Source of the DNA: Terebella lapidaria
Taxonomy: Eukaryota; Annelida; Polychaeta; Terebellida; Terebellidae
DNA: 64,000 nt
Reading direction: 5' to 3'
NCBI GenBank assembly: GCA_949152475.1
Contig: CASCJZ010000009.1
Location: forward strand, 662,001-726,000
The translations under genes and the position numbers were made by a program. Under the pieces are notes generated by a model, which ran no database searches, was not told the origin of the DNA, and saw only the letters and a program-made list of their open reading frames with translations. This document shows positions 12,303 through 24,875 of the stretch, in pieces (within the stretch, counting starts at the first letter, position 1; the number at the start of each line of letters is the position of its first letter).

Positions 12303-13781
12303 TTGCCAAGTCCTAGCTCTTTGAGCGATTGCTTCATTACTTGGCAAAATAAATTTTGCCAAGTATGTTGGTCAGTCATCTTGTTTGTTTGTTTGTTTGT
12401 TTGTTTGTTTGTATGTTTGTCTGTCCGTCCGTTCGGACGATAGCGGGTGCAATTCTTGTCGGATTTTCATGAAATTTTCACACAATATGCACAAGAAGCA
12501 TCCTCATAAGCCTTTCGTTTCTGAAGGTCGAAGGTCAAAAATTGACGTCAAGGTCGTTCAAAAACGAAAAAATTAAAAATCGCAATAACTCCCTTTATAT
12601 TTTATCTGGAGTTTCGAGATTTCTTGCATCGATTACTATGGCCAATTCTGCATCTTTTGATGTATGGCCGACAGCTGTTGAGTCAAAATTGACGATTTTG
12701 ACTCCAGGTTAAAAAGACGGGGGTCAGGAGTTTCTGGCTCAAAAGTTTCATGCATTGCTGTGCAGTCAATACTTGTCGGATTCTTATGAAATTTTCACAG
12801 CATATGCACACCAGATGTCGGCATATTCCTGTTGTTTCTCAAGGTCAAAAGTCAAGAATTAACGCCAAGGTCATTGAAAAACAAAAAAAATAAAAATGGC
12901 CATAACTCCACTTTCATTCCACCTGCACTTCCAAAAGTGTTCACGTCTTTTATTATGGTCAATTCTGCATCATTTGGTGTATGACCGACAGCAGTTGAAT
13001 CAAAATTGACGATTTAAACTCAGGGTGAAATACATGGGGGTCAGGAAGTTCGGATCCAAAGTTTAACACATTGCTGTGCAGTCGATTCTTGTGTGATTTT
13101 GACGAAATTCTCACATAATATGTGCACGGAATGTCCGCATAACCCTTTTGATTTGGAACATCATAGCTCTGAAACTGTTGTCACGGCAACAGAAAATCGT
13201 TACTGAAAAGCATTACATGAAAACGATAATAGCATTGCTATATGAAACACTCCGCTTCACATCGCCAGCCACGTTAGTGCTGAGCGTAGAGCGTAGGACT
13301 TTGAATCCACAGACCCGGGTTCAATACTATCTCAAAACTATTTTTTTTTTCTCCATTAAAAGATCATGTATTCAATTCCAAACAACGAAACAACACATTC
13401 GTAGTGTACAAAATCAGCAAATAAATGTAGCACGAGTAATCTTTATCGTTATTATGTCATCATATTTAATTATTTCTCACTAAGAATTCCTTAAAGTCAT
13501 TTAACAGTGTCTCATTGGTTCCATTATGATCGTGTCCTTCATGCATCATAATGCATCTGTGTTAAGTCCATTCTGGCATGATTTGTATTCACCGAGTGTC
13601 TCTATTCGTTTTGTTCACTTGTTGTCATTGTAATTTTTCATCTGTAACTTACAAGATCATGATCATGCTTTCAATTCTGAAGAATGCAGCAGCACAATTT
13701 AATATTATTACAGTATTATGATGCAAGGGTTTATAGACCAAAGCTGGTTTATAGACTTCTCTTCAAGTTCATTACTTTATT
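12303..13781. repeat. L-type unit (1,479 bp)
   Basis: Palindrome at 12339-12364. The DR1-like motif of its first subrepeat is altered (AGGTCGAAGGTCA); the adjacent TGACGTCA is intact. Confidence 0.93.
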
Positions 13782-13817
13782 TTGCCAAGTCCTAGCTCTT
13801 TGAGCGATTGCTTCATT

Positions 13818-13843
13818 ACTTGGCAAAATAAATTTTGCCAAGT
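13818..13843. repeat. 26-bp palindrome (hairpin) of L units
   Basis: Arms ACTTGGCAAAAT and ATTTTGCCAAGT are perfect complements with a 2-bp centre. The anchor just upstream (TTTATTTTGCCAAGT) is a further inverted copy. The palindrome sits at anchor +36 in 13 L units: 8699, 12339, 13818, 15289, 19561, 24912, 26911, 28720, 30198, 32713, 43685, 59316 and 62978. It is absent from the L units at 1277, 18102 and 23138 and from all S units. Confidence 0.9.
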
Positions 13844-13926
13844 ATGTTGGTCAGTCATCTTGTTTGTTTGTTTGTTTGTTTGTATGTTTGTCTGTCCGTC
13901 CGTTCGCACGATAGCGGGCGCAATTC

Positions 13927-14560
13927 TTGTCGGATTTTCATGAAATTTTGACACAACATGTGCAAGGATCTTCCTCATAAGCCTTTCGTTTCTGAAGGTC
14001 AAAGGTCAAAAATTGACGTCAAGGTCGTTCAAAAACCAAAAAATTAAAAATCGCAATAACTCCAATTATATTTTATCTGGAGTTTCGCGATTTCTTGCAT
14101 CGATCACTATGGCCAATTCTGCATCTTTTGATGTATGGCCGACAGCTGTTGCATCAAAATTGACGATTTTGACTCCAGGTTAAAAAGACGGGGGTCAGGA
14201 GTTTCTGGATCAAAAGTTTCATGCATTGCTGTGCAGTCAATTTTTGTCGGATTCTTATGAAATTTTGACAGCATATGCACACAGTATAACGGCACATTCC
14301 TGTTGTTTTCTCAAGGTCAAAGGTCAAGAATTAACGCCAAGGTCATTGAAAAACCACAAAATTAAAAATCGTCATAACTCCACTTTCATTCCACCTGCAC
14401 TTCCAAAAGTGTTCACGTCATTTACTATGGCCAATTCTGCATCATTTGGTGTATGACCGACAGCAGTTGGATCAAAATTGACGATTTAAACTCCAAGTGA
14501 AATACATGGGGGTCAGGAAGTTCGGATCCAAAGTTTAACACATTGCTGTGCAGTCAATTC
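13927..14560. repeat. 317-bp internal subrepeats of L units
   Basis: Two copies (13927-14243, 14244-14560) begin TTGTCGGATT, end GCTGTGCAGTCAATT and include ATGGCCAATTCTGCATC and GGGGGTCAGGA. A third start at 14561 leads into the tRNA-like part, and the matching position of S units (TTGTCGGAATGACATG) shows that S and L derive from the same monomer. Each copy carries one AGGTCAAAGGTCA-like motif. Confidence 0.88.
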
Positions 14561-14746
14561 TTGTGTGATTTTGACGAAATTCTCATATAATATGTGCACG
14601 GAATGTCCGCATAACCCTTTTGATTTGGAACATCATAGCTCTGAAACTGTTGTCACGGCAACAGAAAATCGTTACTGAAAAGCATTACATGAAAACGATA
14701 ATAGCATTGCTATATGAAACACTCCGCTTCACATCGCCAGCCACGT

Positions 14747-14820
14747 TAGTGCTGAGCGTAGAGCGTAGGACTTTGAATCCACAGACCCGGGTTCAATACT
14801 ATCTCAAAACTATTTTTTTT
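14747..14820 (+). repeat. tRNA-Gln-like module of L units
   Basis: The A box is decayed (TAGTGCTGAGC) but the anticodon arm (AGGACTTTGAATCC) and B box GTTCAATAC (14791-14799) are kept, followed by eight T from 14813. One such module is found in each L unit, 186 bp after the third 317-bp subrepeat begins. Confidence 0.65.
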
Positions 14821-15252
14821 TCTCCATTAAAAGATCATGTATTCAATTCCAAACAACGAAACAACACATTCGTAGTGTACAAAATCAGCAAATAAATGTA
14901 GCACGAGTAATCTTTATCGTTATTATGTCATCATACTTAATTATTTCTCACTATGAATTCCTTAAAGTCATTTAACAGTGTCTCATTGGTTCCATTATGA
15001 TCGTGTCCTTCATGCATCATAATGCATCTGTGTTAAGTCCATTCTGGCATGATTTGTATTCACCGAGTGTCTCTATTCGTTTTGTTCACTTGTTGTCATT
15101 GTAATTTTTCATCTGTAACTTACAAGATCATGATCATGCTTTCAATTCTGAAGAATGTAGCAGCACAATTTAATGTTATTACAGTGTTATGATGCTAGGG
15201 TTTATAGACCAAAGCTGGTTTATAGACTTCTCTTCAAGTTCATTACTTTATT

Positions 15253-17024
15253 TTGCCAAGTCCTAGCTCTTTGAGCGATTGCTTCATTACTTGGCAAAAT
15301 AAATTTTGCCAAGTATGTTGGTCAGTCATCTTGTTTGTTTGTTTGTTTGTTTGTATGTTTGTCTGTCCGTCAGTTTGCACGATAGCGGGCGCAATTCTTG
15401 TCGGATTTTCATGAAATTTTGAGACGACATGTGCAAGGACCTTCCACATAAGTCTTTCGTTTCTGAAGGTCAAAGGTCAAAAATTGACGTCAAGGTCGTT
15501 CAAAAACCCAAAAATTAAAAATCGTAGTAACTCCAGTTATATTTTATCTGGAGTTTCGAGATTTCTAGCATCGATTACTATGGCCAATTCTGCATCTTTT
15601 GATGTATGGCCGACAGCTGTTGAGTGAAAATTGACGATTTTGACTCCAGGTTAAATAGACGGGGGTCAGGAGTTTCTGGATCAAAAGTTTCATGCATTGC
15701 TGTGCAGTCAATTCTTGTCGGATTCTTATGAAATTTTCACAGCACATGCACACCAGATGTCGGCATATTCCTGTCGTTTCTCAAGGTCAAAGGTCAAGAA
15801 TTAACGACAAGGTCGTTGAAAAACCAAAAAATTAAAAATGGTCATAACTCCACTTTCATTCCACCTGCACTTCCAAAAGTGTCCACGTCTTTTATTATGG
15901 CCAATTCTGCATCTTTTGATGTATGACCGACAGCGGTTGAATCAAAATTGCCGATTTAAACTCCAGGTGAAATACATGGGGGTCAGGAATTTCGGATCCA
16001 AAGTTTAACACATTGCTGTGCAGTCGATGCTTGTGTGATTTTGACGAAATTCTCACATAATATGTGCACGGAATGTCCGCATAACCCTTTTGATTTGGAA
16101 CATCATAGCTCTGAAACTGTTGTCACGGCAACAGAAAATCGTTACTGAAAAGCATTACATGAAAACGATAATAGCATTGCTATATGAAACACTCTGCTTC
16201 ACATTGACAGCCACGTTAGTGCTGAGCGTAGAGTGTAGGACTTTGAATCCTCAAACCCGGGTTCAATACTATCTCAAAACAATTTTTTTTTCTCCATTAT
16301 GAGATCATGTATTCAATTCCAAACAAGGAAACAACACATTCGTAGTGTACAAATTCAGCAAATATATATGGCAGCAGTAATCTTCGTCATTTCTATGTCA
16401 TCACACTCAATTATTTCTTGGTATATATTTTTCCAAGTCATTTACAGTGTCTCATTGGTTCCATTATGATCATGTGTTTCATGCATCATAGCGCATCTGT
16501 GTTATCTCCTGAATATACAAAACTCAGTTGCGTAGTAATACAGTATATCATATATGTATCCAAATGCAGATCTCAAACAACATTTCGGTGGTTTTCTAAC
16601 TCAGTGATGTGCTAGTGATACAACAAAGCCTAAAACTTCACTCTTAATACAGTCTGTGTCAAACGACAGGCCACTTTATATCAGAACTATTGGGGGTGAT
16701 GAACCGGCGGAGGAAAACGGCCCCATTCCCGGTTTTGAGCAGTAATTTGCCATAGAGGAACTGTTACAATACAACACCACCTGATGCTGTCGGCCACTTT
16801 GGTGCAGTGGGTAGAGCTCAGGACTCTGAATCCACAGACCCCGGGTTCAACTCTCTCTCAAAACTTTTTTTTTCTCTCTAACTTACAGGATCATGTCTTT
16901 TATAACATAACTGTGCAATTTAATACATGTACAACTTACTTATTGATAAACTATTATAGTATGTATGAAGCATTTATAAACCAAAACTAGTTGATAGACT
17001 TCTCTTCAGTTTATTGACTTTATT
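15253..17024. repeat. L-type chimera (1,772 bp)
   Basis: It follows the L layout as far as the tRNA-like module near 16212, then passes through a variant tail (CTGAATATACAAAACTCAG) into the second half of an S-like unit with a tRNA-like module at 16800. Confidence 0.88.
16800..16873 (+). repeat. tRNA-Gln-like module, CTG anticodon form
   Basis: A perfect A box TGGTGCAGTGG (16800-16810), GGACTCTGAATCC with a CTG anticodon, and B box GTTCAACTC (16845-16853). A long T run at 16865-16873 would stop Pol III. Other CTG-type copies lie near 4103, 24640, 40255 and 61669. Confidence 0.7.
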
Positions 17025-18101
17025 TTGCCAAGTCCTAGCTCTTTGAGCGATTGCTTCAGTTGTATGTTGCTCAGCGATCAAATATGTGTTCTGTCCGTCT
17101 GTTCGCACGATAGCGGGCGCAATCCTTGTCGGAATGACATGAAATTTTCAAAGAAGATGCGCATAAAACTCCTGCACAAGCCTATTGATTTTGAAGATCA
17201 TAGCTCAAAAACTGTTGTCTTGGCGACTGAAAAACCGTTACATAACTATAACTATGGAGGCTGGAAAACCATAAAGTAACTGTTACATGGAATACACTTC
17301 TTCACACTGTCGGCAACGTTGGTGCAGTGGATAGAGCGTAAGACTTTGAATCCAAAGACCCGTGTTCAACCCTCCCTCAAAACTCTAATCTCTTTTATCT
17401 CTAACTTAGTTTTTATACAGTCAGTTGCAGTGTTATTTCTAGTTTATAATGCACCTTTTACATTTGGAATAGATTGAAAACTCGCCGAGATATCAAAGTA
17501 GAAAGAGCAGTGGGGTGAATCTGATTCTCAATCCGTTCACACGCCAATAAGCTGTAGAAACGATTACCCCCTGTGGACATGTCCCGTCCTAAATACACAC
17601 GCTCGGTTGCATAGCAATACAGTATATCATATATGTATCCAGATGCAGATCTCAAACAACATTTCAGTGGTATTCTAACTCAGTGATGTACAAGTGATAT
17701 AACAAAGCCTAAAACTCTAGTCTAAATACAGTCTGTGTCAAGCGACAGGCTCCCTTATATTAGGACTGCTGGGGGTGATGAACCGACCCCATTCCCGGTT
17801 TTTAGCAGTAAGTTGCCTTGAAGGACCTGTTACAATACATACACCACTCAACGCTGTCGGCCACGATGGTGCTGTGGATAGAGGTCAGGACTTTCAATCC
17901 ACAGACCCGGGTTCAACTCTCTCTCAAAATTTGTTTTTTTTTCTCTCTAACTTACCAGATCATGTCTTTTATAGCATAACTGCACAATTTAATACATGTA
18001 CAACTTACTTAACAGCAACTAGAAAAAAACTATTCAAGTCTCTCTCAAAACGTTTTTTAGCTGGTTTATTATAGACTTATTTTCAAGTTCATTACTTTAT
18101 T
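17025..18101. repeat. S unit (1,077 bp)
   Basis: Single S unit between L units, with its first tRNA-like module at 17320 and its second near 17865. Confidence 0.92.
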
Positions 18102-19524
18102 TTGCCAAGTCCTAGCTCTTTGAGCGATTGCTTCATTTGTTTGTTTGTTTGTTTGTATGTTTGTCTGTCCGTCTGTTATGACGATAGCGGGCGCAATTCT
18201 TGTCGCATTTTCATGAAATTTTCACACAATATGCGCAAGCAGCTTCCGCATAAGCCTTTCGTTTCTGAAGGTCAAAGGTCAAAAATTCACGCCAAGGTCA
18301 TTGAAAAACAAAAAAATTAAAAATCGTAATAACTCCAGTTATATTATATCTGGATTTTCGAGATTTCTTGCATCGATTACTATGGCCAATTCTGCATCTT
18401 TTGATGTATGGCCGACAGCTGTTGCATCAAAATTGACGATTTTGACTCCAGGTTAAAAAGACGGGGGTCAGGAGTTTCTGGATCAAAAGTTTCAAGCAAT
18501 GCTGTGCAGTAAATTTTTGTCGGATTCTTATGAAATTTTGACAGCATATGCACACAGTATAACGGCACATTCCTGTTGTTTCTCAAGGTCAAAGGTCAAG
18601 AATTATCGCCAAGGTCATTGAAAAACAAAAAAAAATAAAAATGGCCATAACTCCACTTTCATTCCACCTGCACTTCCAAAAGTGTTCACGTCTTTTACTA
18701 TGGCCAATTCTGCATCATTTGATGTATGACCGACAGCAGTTGAATCAAAATTGACGATTTAAACTCCAGGTGAAATACATGGGGGTCAGGAATTTCGGAT
18801 CCAAAGTTTAACACATTGCTGTGCGGTCGATTCTTGTGTGATTTTCACGAAATTCTCACATAATATGTGCACGGAATGTCCGCATAACCCTTTTGATTTG
18901 GAACATCATAGCTCTCAAACTGTTGTCACGGCAACAGAAAATCGTTACTGAAAAGCATTACATGAAAACGATAATAGCATTGCTATATGAAACACTCTGC
19001 TTCACATCGCCAGCCACGTTAGTGCTGAGCGTAGAGCGTAGGACTTTGAATCCACAGACCCGGGTTCAATACTATCTCAAAACTATTTTTTTTCTCCATT
19101 AAAAGATCATGTATTCAATTCCAAACAACGAAACAACACATTCGTAGTGTACAAAATCAGCAAATAAATGTAGCACGAGTAATCTTTATCGTTATTATGT
19201 CATCATACTTAATTATTTCTTACCATGAATTCCTTAAAGTCATTTAACAGTGTCTCATTGGTTCCATTATGATCGTGTCCTTCATGCATCATAATGCATC
19301 TGTGTTAAGTCCATTCTGGCATGATTTGTATTCACCGAGTGTCTCTATTCGTTTTGTTCACTTGTTGTCATTGTAATTTTTCATCTGTAACTTACAAGAT
19401 CATGATCATGCTTTCAGTTCTGAAGAATGTAGCAGCACAATTTAAAATTATTACAGTATTATGATGCAAGGGTTTATAGACCAAAGCTGGCTTATAGACT
19501 TCTCTTCAAGTTCATTACTTCATT
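18102..19524. repeat. L-type unit, palindrome deleted (1,423 bp)
   Basis: The anchor goes directly into (GTTT)n (GCTTCATTTGTTTG), the same deletion form as at 1277. The two 317-bp subrepeats, tRNA-like module and L tail are otherwise standard. Confidence 0.92.
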
Positions 19525-20993
19525 TTGCCAAGTCCTAGCTCTTTGAGCGATTGCTTCATTACTTGGCAAAATAAATTTTGCCAAGTATGTTGGTCAGTCA
19601 TCTTGTTTGTTTGTTTGTTTGTTTGTATGTTTGTCTGTCCGTCCGTTCGCACGATAGCGGGCGCAATTCTTGTCGGATTTTCATGAAATTTTGACACAAC
19701 ATGTGCAAGGATCTTCCTCATAAGCCTTTCGTTTCTGAAAGTCAAAGGTCAAAAATTGACGTCAAGGTCGTTCAAAAACCAAAAAATTTAAAATCGTAAT
19801 AAGTCCAGTTATATTTTATCTGGAGTTTCGAGATTTCTAGCCTCGAATACTATGGCCAATTCTGCATCTTTTGATGTATGGCCGACAGCTGTTGCATCAA
19901 AATTGACGATTTTGACTCCGGGTTAAAAAGACGGGGGTCAGGAGTTTCTGGATCAAAAGTTTCATGCATTGCTGTGCAGTCAATTTTTGTCGGATTCTTA
20001 TGAAATTTTGACAGCATATGCACACAGTATAACGGCACATTCCTGTTGTTTCTCAAGGTCAAAGGTCAAGAATTAACGCCAAGGTCATTGAAAAACCACA
20101 AAATTAAAAATCGTCATAACTCCACTCTCATTCCACCTGCACTTCCAAAAGTGTTCACGTCTTTTATTATGGCCAATTCTGCATCTTTTGATGTATGACC
20201 GACAGCGGTTGAATCAAAATTGACGATTTAAACTCCAGGTGAAATACATGGGGGTCAGGAAGTTCGGATCCAAAGTTTAACACATTGCTGTGCAGTCGAT
20301 TCTTGTGTGATTTTGACGAAATTCTCACATAATATGTGCACGGAATGTCCGCATAACCCTTTTGATTTGGAACATCATAGCTCTGAAACTGTTGTCACGG
20401 CAACAGAAAATCGTTACTGAAAAGCATTACATGAAAACGATAATAGCATTGCTATATGAAACACTCCGCTTCACATCGCCAGCCACGTTAGTGCTGAGCA
20501 TAGAGCGTAGGACTTTGAATCCACAGACCCGGGTTCAATACTATCTCAAAACTATTTTTTTTCTCCGTTAAAAGATCATGTATTCAATTCCAAACAACGA
20601 AACAACACATTCGTAGTGTACAAAATCAGCAAATAAATGTAGCACGAGTAATCTTTATCGTTATTATGTCATCATACTTAATTATTTCTCACTATGAATT
20701 CCTTAAAGTCATTTAACAGTGTCTCATTGGTTCCATTATGATCGTGTCCTTCATGCATCATAATGCATCTGTGTTAAGTCCATTCTGGCATGATTTGTAT
20801 TCACCGAGTGTCTCTATTCGTTTTGTTCACTTGTTGTCATTGTAATTTTTCATCTGTAACTTACAAGATCATGATCATGCTTTCAATTCTGAAGAATGTA
20901 GCAGCACAATTTAATATTATTACAGTATTATGATGCTAGGGTTTATAGACCAAAGCTGGTTTATAGACTTCTCTTCAAGTTCATTACTTTATT
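19525..20993. repeat. L-type unit (1,469 bp)
   Basis: Palindrome at 19561-19586. One DR1-like copy in the first subrepeat is altered (AAGTCAAAGGTCA) and the second is intact. Confidence 0.93.
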
Positions 20994-23137
20994 TTGCCAA
21001 GTCCTAGCTCTTTGAGCGATTGCTTCAGTTGTATGTTGCTCAGCGATCAAATATGTGTTCTGTCCGTCTGTTCGCACGATAGCGGGCACAATCCTTGTCG
21101 GAATGACATGAAATTTTCAAAGAAGATGCGCATAAGACTCCTGCACAAGCTTATTGATTTTGAAGGTCATAGCTTAAGAACTGTTGTCTTGGCGACTGAA
21201 AAACCGTTACATAACTATAACTATGGAGGCTGGAAAACCATAAAGTAACTGTTACATGGAATACACTCCTTCACACTGTCGGCAACGTTGGTGGAGTGGA
21301 TAGAGCGTAAGACTTTGAATCCAAAGACACGTGTTCAACCCTCCCTCAAAACTCTAATCTCTTTTATCTCTAAATTAGTTTTATACAGTCAGTTGCAGTG
21401 TTATTTCTAGTTTATAATGCACCTTTTACATTTGGAATAGATTGAAAACTCGCCGAGACATCAAAGTAGAAAGAGCAGTGGGGTGAATCTGATTCTCAAT
21501 CCGTTCACACGCCAATAAGCTGTAGAAACGATTACCCCCTGTGGACATGTCCTGTCCTAAATACACACGCTCGGTTGCATAGCAATACAGTATATCATAT
21601 ATGTATCCAGATGCAGATCTCAAACAACATTTCAGTGGTTTTCTAACTCAGTGATGTACAAGTGATATAACGAAGCCTAAAACTCTAGTCTAAATACAGT
21701 CTGTGTCAAGCCACAGGCTCCCTTATATTAGGACTGCTGGCGATGACGAACCGGCAAAGGAACGGGCCCCCTTCCCGGTTTTTAGCAGTACATACAATAA
21801 ATACACCCCTTCACACTGTCGGCAACTTTGGTGCTGTGCATAGAGCTCAGGACTTTGAATCCACGGACCCGGGTTCAACTCTCTCTCAAAACTTGTTTTT
21901 TTTCTCTCTAACTTACAGGATCATTTCTTTTATAGCATAACTGCACAATTTAATACATGTAGAACTTACTTAACAGCAACTAGAAAAAACTATTCAAGTC
22001 TCTCTCAAAACGGTTTTTAGCTGGTTTATTATAGACTTCTTTTCAAGTTCATTACTTTATTTTGCCAAGTCCTAGCTCTTTGAGCGATTGCTTCAGTTGT
22101 ATGTTGCTCAGCGATCAAATATGTGTTCTGTCCGTCTGTTCGCACGATAGCGGGCGCAATCCTTGTCGGAATGACATGAAATTTTCAAAGAAGATGCGCA
22201 TAAGACTCCTGCACAAGCCTATTGATTTTGAAGGTCATAGCTTAAAAACTGTTGTCTTGGCGACTGAAAAACCGTTACATAACTGTAACTATGGAGGCTG
22301 GAAAACCATAAAGTAACTGTTACATGGAATACACTTCTTCACACTGTCGGCAACGTTGGTGCAGTGGATAGAGCGTAAGACTTTGAATCCAAAGACCCGT
22401 GTTCAACCCTCCCTCAAAACTCTAATCTCTTTTATCTCTAACTTAGTTTTTATACAGTCAGTTGCAGTGTTATTTCTAGTTTATAATGCACCTTTCACAT
22501 TTGGAACAGATTGAAAACTCGCCGAGATATCAAAGTAGAAAGAGCAGTGGGGTGAATCTGATTCTCAATCCGTTCACACGCCAATAAGCTGTAGAAACGA
22601 TTGCCCCCTGTGGACATGTCCCGTCCTAAATACACACGCTCGGTTGCATAGTAATACAGTATATCATATATGTATCCAAATGCAGATCTCAAACAACATT
22701 TCAGTGGTTTTCTAACTCAGTGATGTACAAGTGATATAACAAAGCCTCAAACTCTAGTCTAAATACAGTCTGTGTCAAGCCACAGGCTCCCTTATATTAG
22801 GACTGCTGGGGGTGACGAAACGGCAAAGGAACCGGCCCCATTCCCGGTTTTTAGCAGTACATACAATAAATACACCACTTCACACTGTCGGCAACTTTGG
22901 TGCTGTGCATAGAGCTCAGGACATTGAATCCACAGACCCGGGTTCAACTCTCTCTCAAAACTTGTTTTTTTCTCTCTAACTTACAGGATCATGTCTTTTA
23001 TAGCATTACTGCACAATTTGATACATGTACAATTTACTTAACAGCAACTAGATCATTTAAAAAAAAAACTATTCAAGTCTCTCTCAGAACGTTTTTTAGC
23101 TGGTTTATAGACTTCTTTTCAAGTTCATGACTTTATT
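20994..23137. repeat. Two tandem S units (20994, 22062)
   Basis: Lengths 1068 and 1076 bp. The A box of the first module in unit 20994 reads TGGTGGAGTGG; that of 22062 is the perfect TGGTGCAGTGG. Confidence 0.93.
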
Positions 23138-24875
23138 TTGCCAAGTCCTAGCTCTTTGAGCGATTGCTTCATCTTGTTTGTTTGTTTGTTTGTTTGTATG
23201 TTTGTCTGTCCGTCAGTTTGCACGATAGCGGGCGCAATTCTTGTCGCATTTTCATGAAATTTTCACACAATATGCGCAAGGAGCATCCTCATAAGCCTTT
23301 CGTTTCTGAAGGTTAAAGGTCAAAAATTGACGTCAAGGTCGTTCAAAAACCAAAAAATTAAAAATCGCAATAACTCCTATTATAGTTTATCTGGAGTTTC
23401 GAGATTTTTCGCATCGATTACTGTGGCCAATTCTGCATCTTTTGATGTATGGCCGACATCTGTTGCGTCAAAATTGACGATTTTGTCTCCAGGTTAAAAA
23501 GACGGGGGTCAGGAGTTTCTGGATCAAAAGTTTCATGCATTGCTGTGCAGTCAATTTTTGTCGGATTCTTATGAAATTTGGACAGCATTTGCACACAGTA
23601 TAACGGCACATTCCGGTTGTTTCTCAAGGTCAAAGGTCAAGAATTAACGCCAAGGTCATTGAAAAACCACAAAATTAAAAATCGTCATAACTCCACTTTC
23701 ATTCCACCTGCACTTCCAAAAGTGTTCACGTCTTTTACTATGGCCAATTCTGCATCATTTGATGTATGACCGACAGCGATTGAGTCAAAATTGACGATTT
23801 AAACTCCAGGTGAAATAAACGGGGGTCAGGAATTTCGGATCCAAAGTTTAACACATTGCTGTGCGGTCGATTCTTGTGTGATTTTGACGAAATTCTCACA
23901 TAATATGTGCACGGAATGTCCGCATAACCCTTTTGATTTGGAACATCATAGCTCTCAAACTGTTGTCACGGCAACAGAAAATCGTTACTGAAAAGCATTA
24001 CATGAAAACGATAATAGCATTGCTATATGAAACACTCTGCTTCACATCGCCAGCCACGTTAGTGCTGAGCGTAGAGTGTAGGACTTTGAATCCACAAACC
24101 CGGGTTCAATACTATCTCAAAACTATTTTTTTTCTCCATTATGAGACCATGTATTCAATTCCAAACAAGGAAACAACACATTCGTAGTGTACAAATTCAG
24201 CAAATATAGATAGCAGCAGTAATCTTCGTCATTTCTATGTCATCACACTCAATTATTTCTTGGTATATATTTTTCCAAGTCATTTACAGTGTCTCATTGG
24301 TTCCATTATGATCATGTGTTTCATGCATCATAGCGCATCTGTGTTATCTCCTGAATATACAAAACTCGGTTGCGTAGTAATACAGTATATCATATATGTA
24401 TCCAAATGCAGATCTCAAACAACATTTTGGTGGTTTTCTGACTCAGTGATGTACTAGTGATATAACAAAGCCTAAAACTCTACTCTTAATACAGTCTGTG
24501 TCAAACGACAGGCCACTTTATATCAGAACTATTGGGGGTGATCAACCGGCGGAGGAAACCGGCCCCATTCCCGGTTTCTAGCAGTAACTTGCCATAGAGG
24601 AACTGTTACAATACAGCACAACTTGATGCTGTCGGCCACTTTGGTGCAGTAGGTAGAGCTCAGGACTCTGAATCCACAGACCCCGGGTTCAACTCTCTCT
24701 CAAAACTTGTTTTTTTTCTCTCTAACTTACAGGATCATGTCTTTTATAGCATAACTGCACAATTTAATACATGTACAACTTACTTAACAGCAACTAGAAA
24801 AAACTATTCAAGTCTCTCTCAAACCGTTTTTTAGCTGGTTTATTATAGGCTTCTTTTCAAGTTCATTACTTTATT
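23138..24875. repeat. L-type chimera, palindrome deleted (1,738 bp)
   Basis: The palindrome is lost through a second deletion form (GCTTCATCTTGTTTG) that differs from the one at 1277 and 18102. The tail is the same variant as in 15253 and ends in an S-like half with a CTG-type tRNA-like module near 24640. Confidence 0.88.

Larger units (their letters stand above)
13782..15252. repeat. L-type unit (1,471 bp), good reference copy
   Basis: Palindrome at 13818-13843. The three internal subrepeats begin at 13927, 14244 and 14561, exactly 317 bp apart; the third leads into the tRNA-like module. DR1-like motifs lie at 13996-14008 and 14314-14326, and a CRE-like TGACGTCA at 14014-14021. The intact LINE target site (CAGTGTCTCATT) is at 14976. 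Confidence 0.94.

Noticed and set aside
14620-14895. Recurrent 69-111-aa frame in L units starting MIWNIIALK
   Set aside because: It reads straight through the tRNA-like module and its T run, which argues against a protein.
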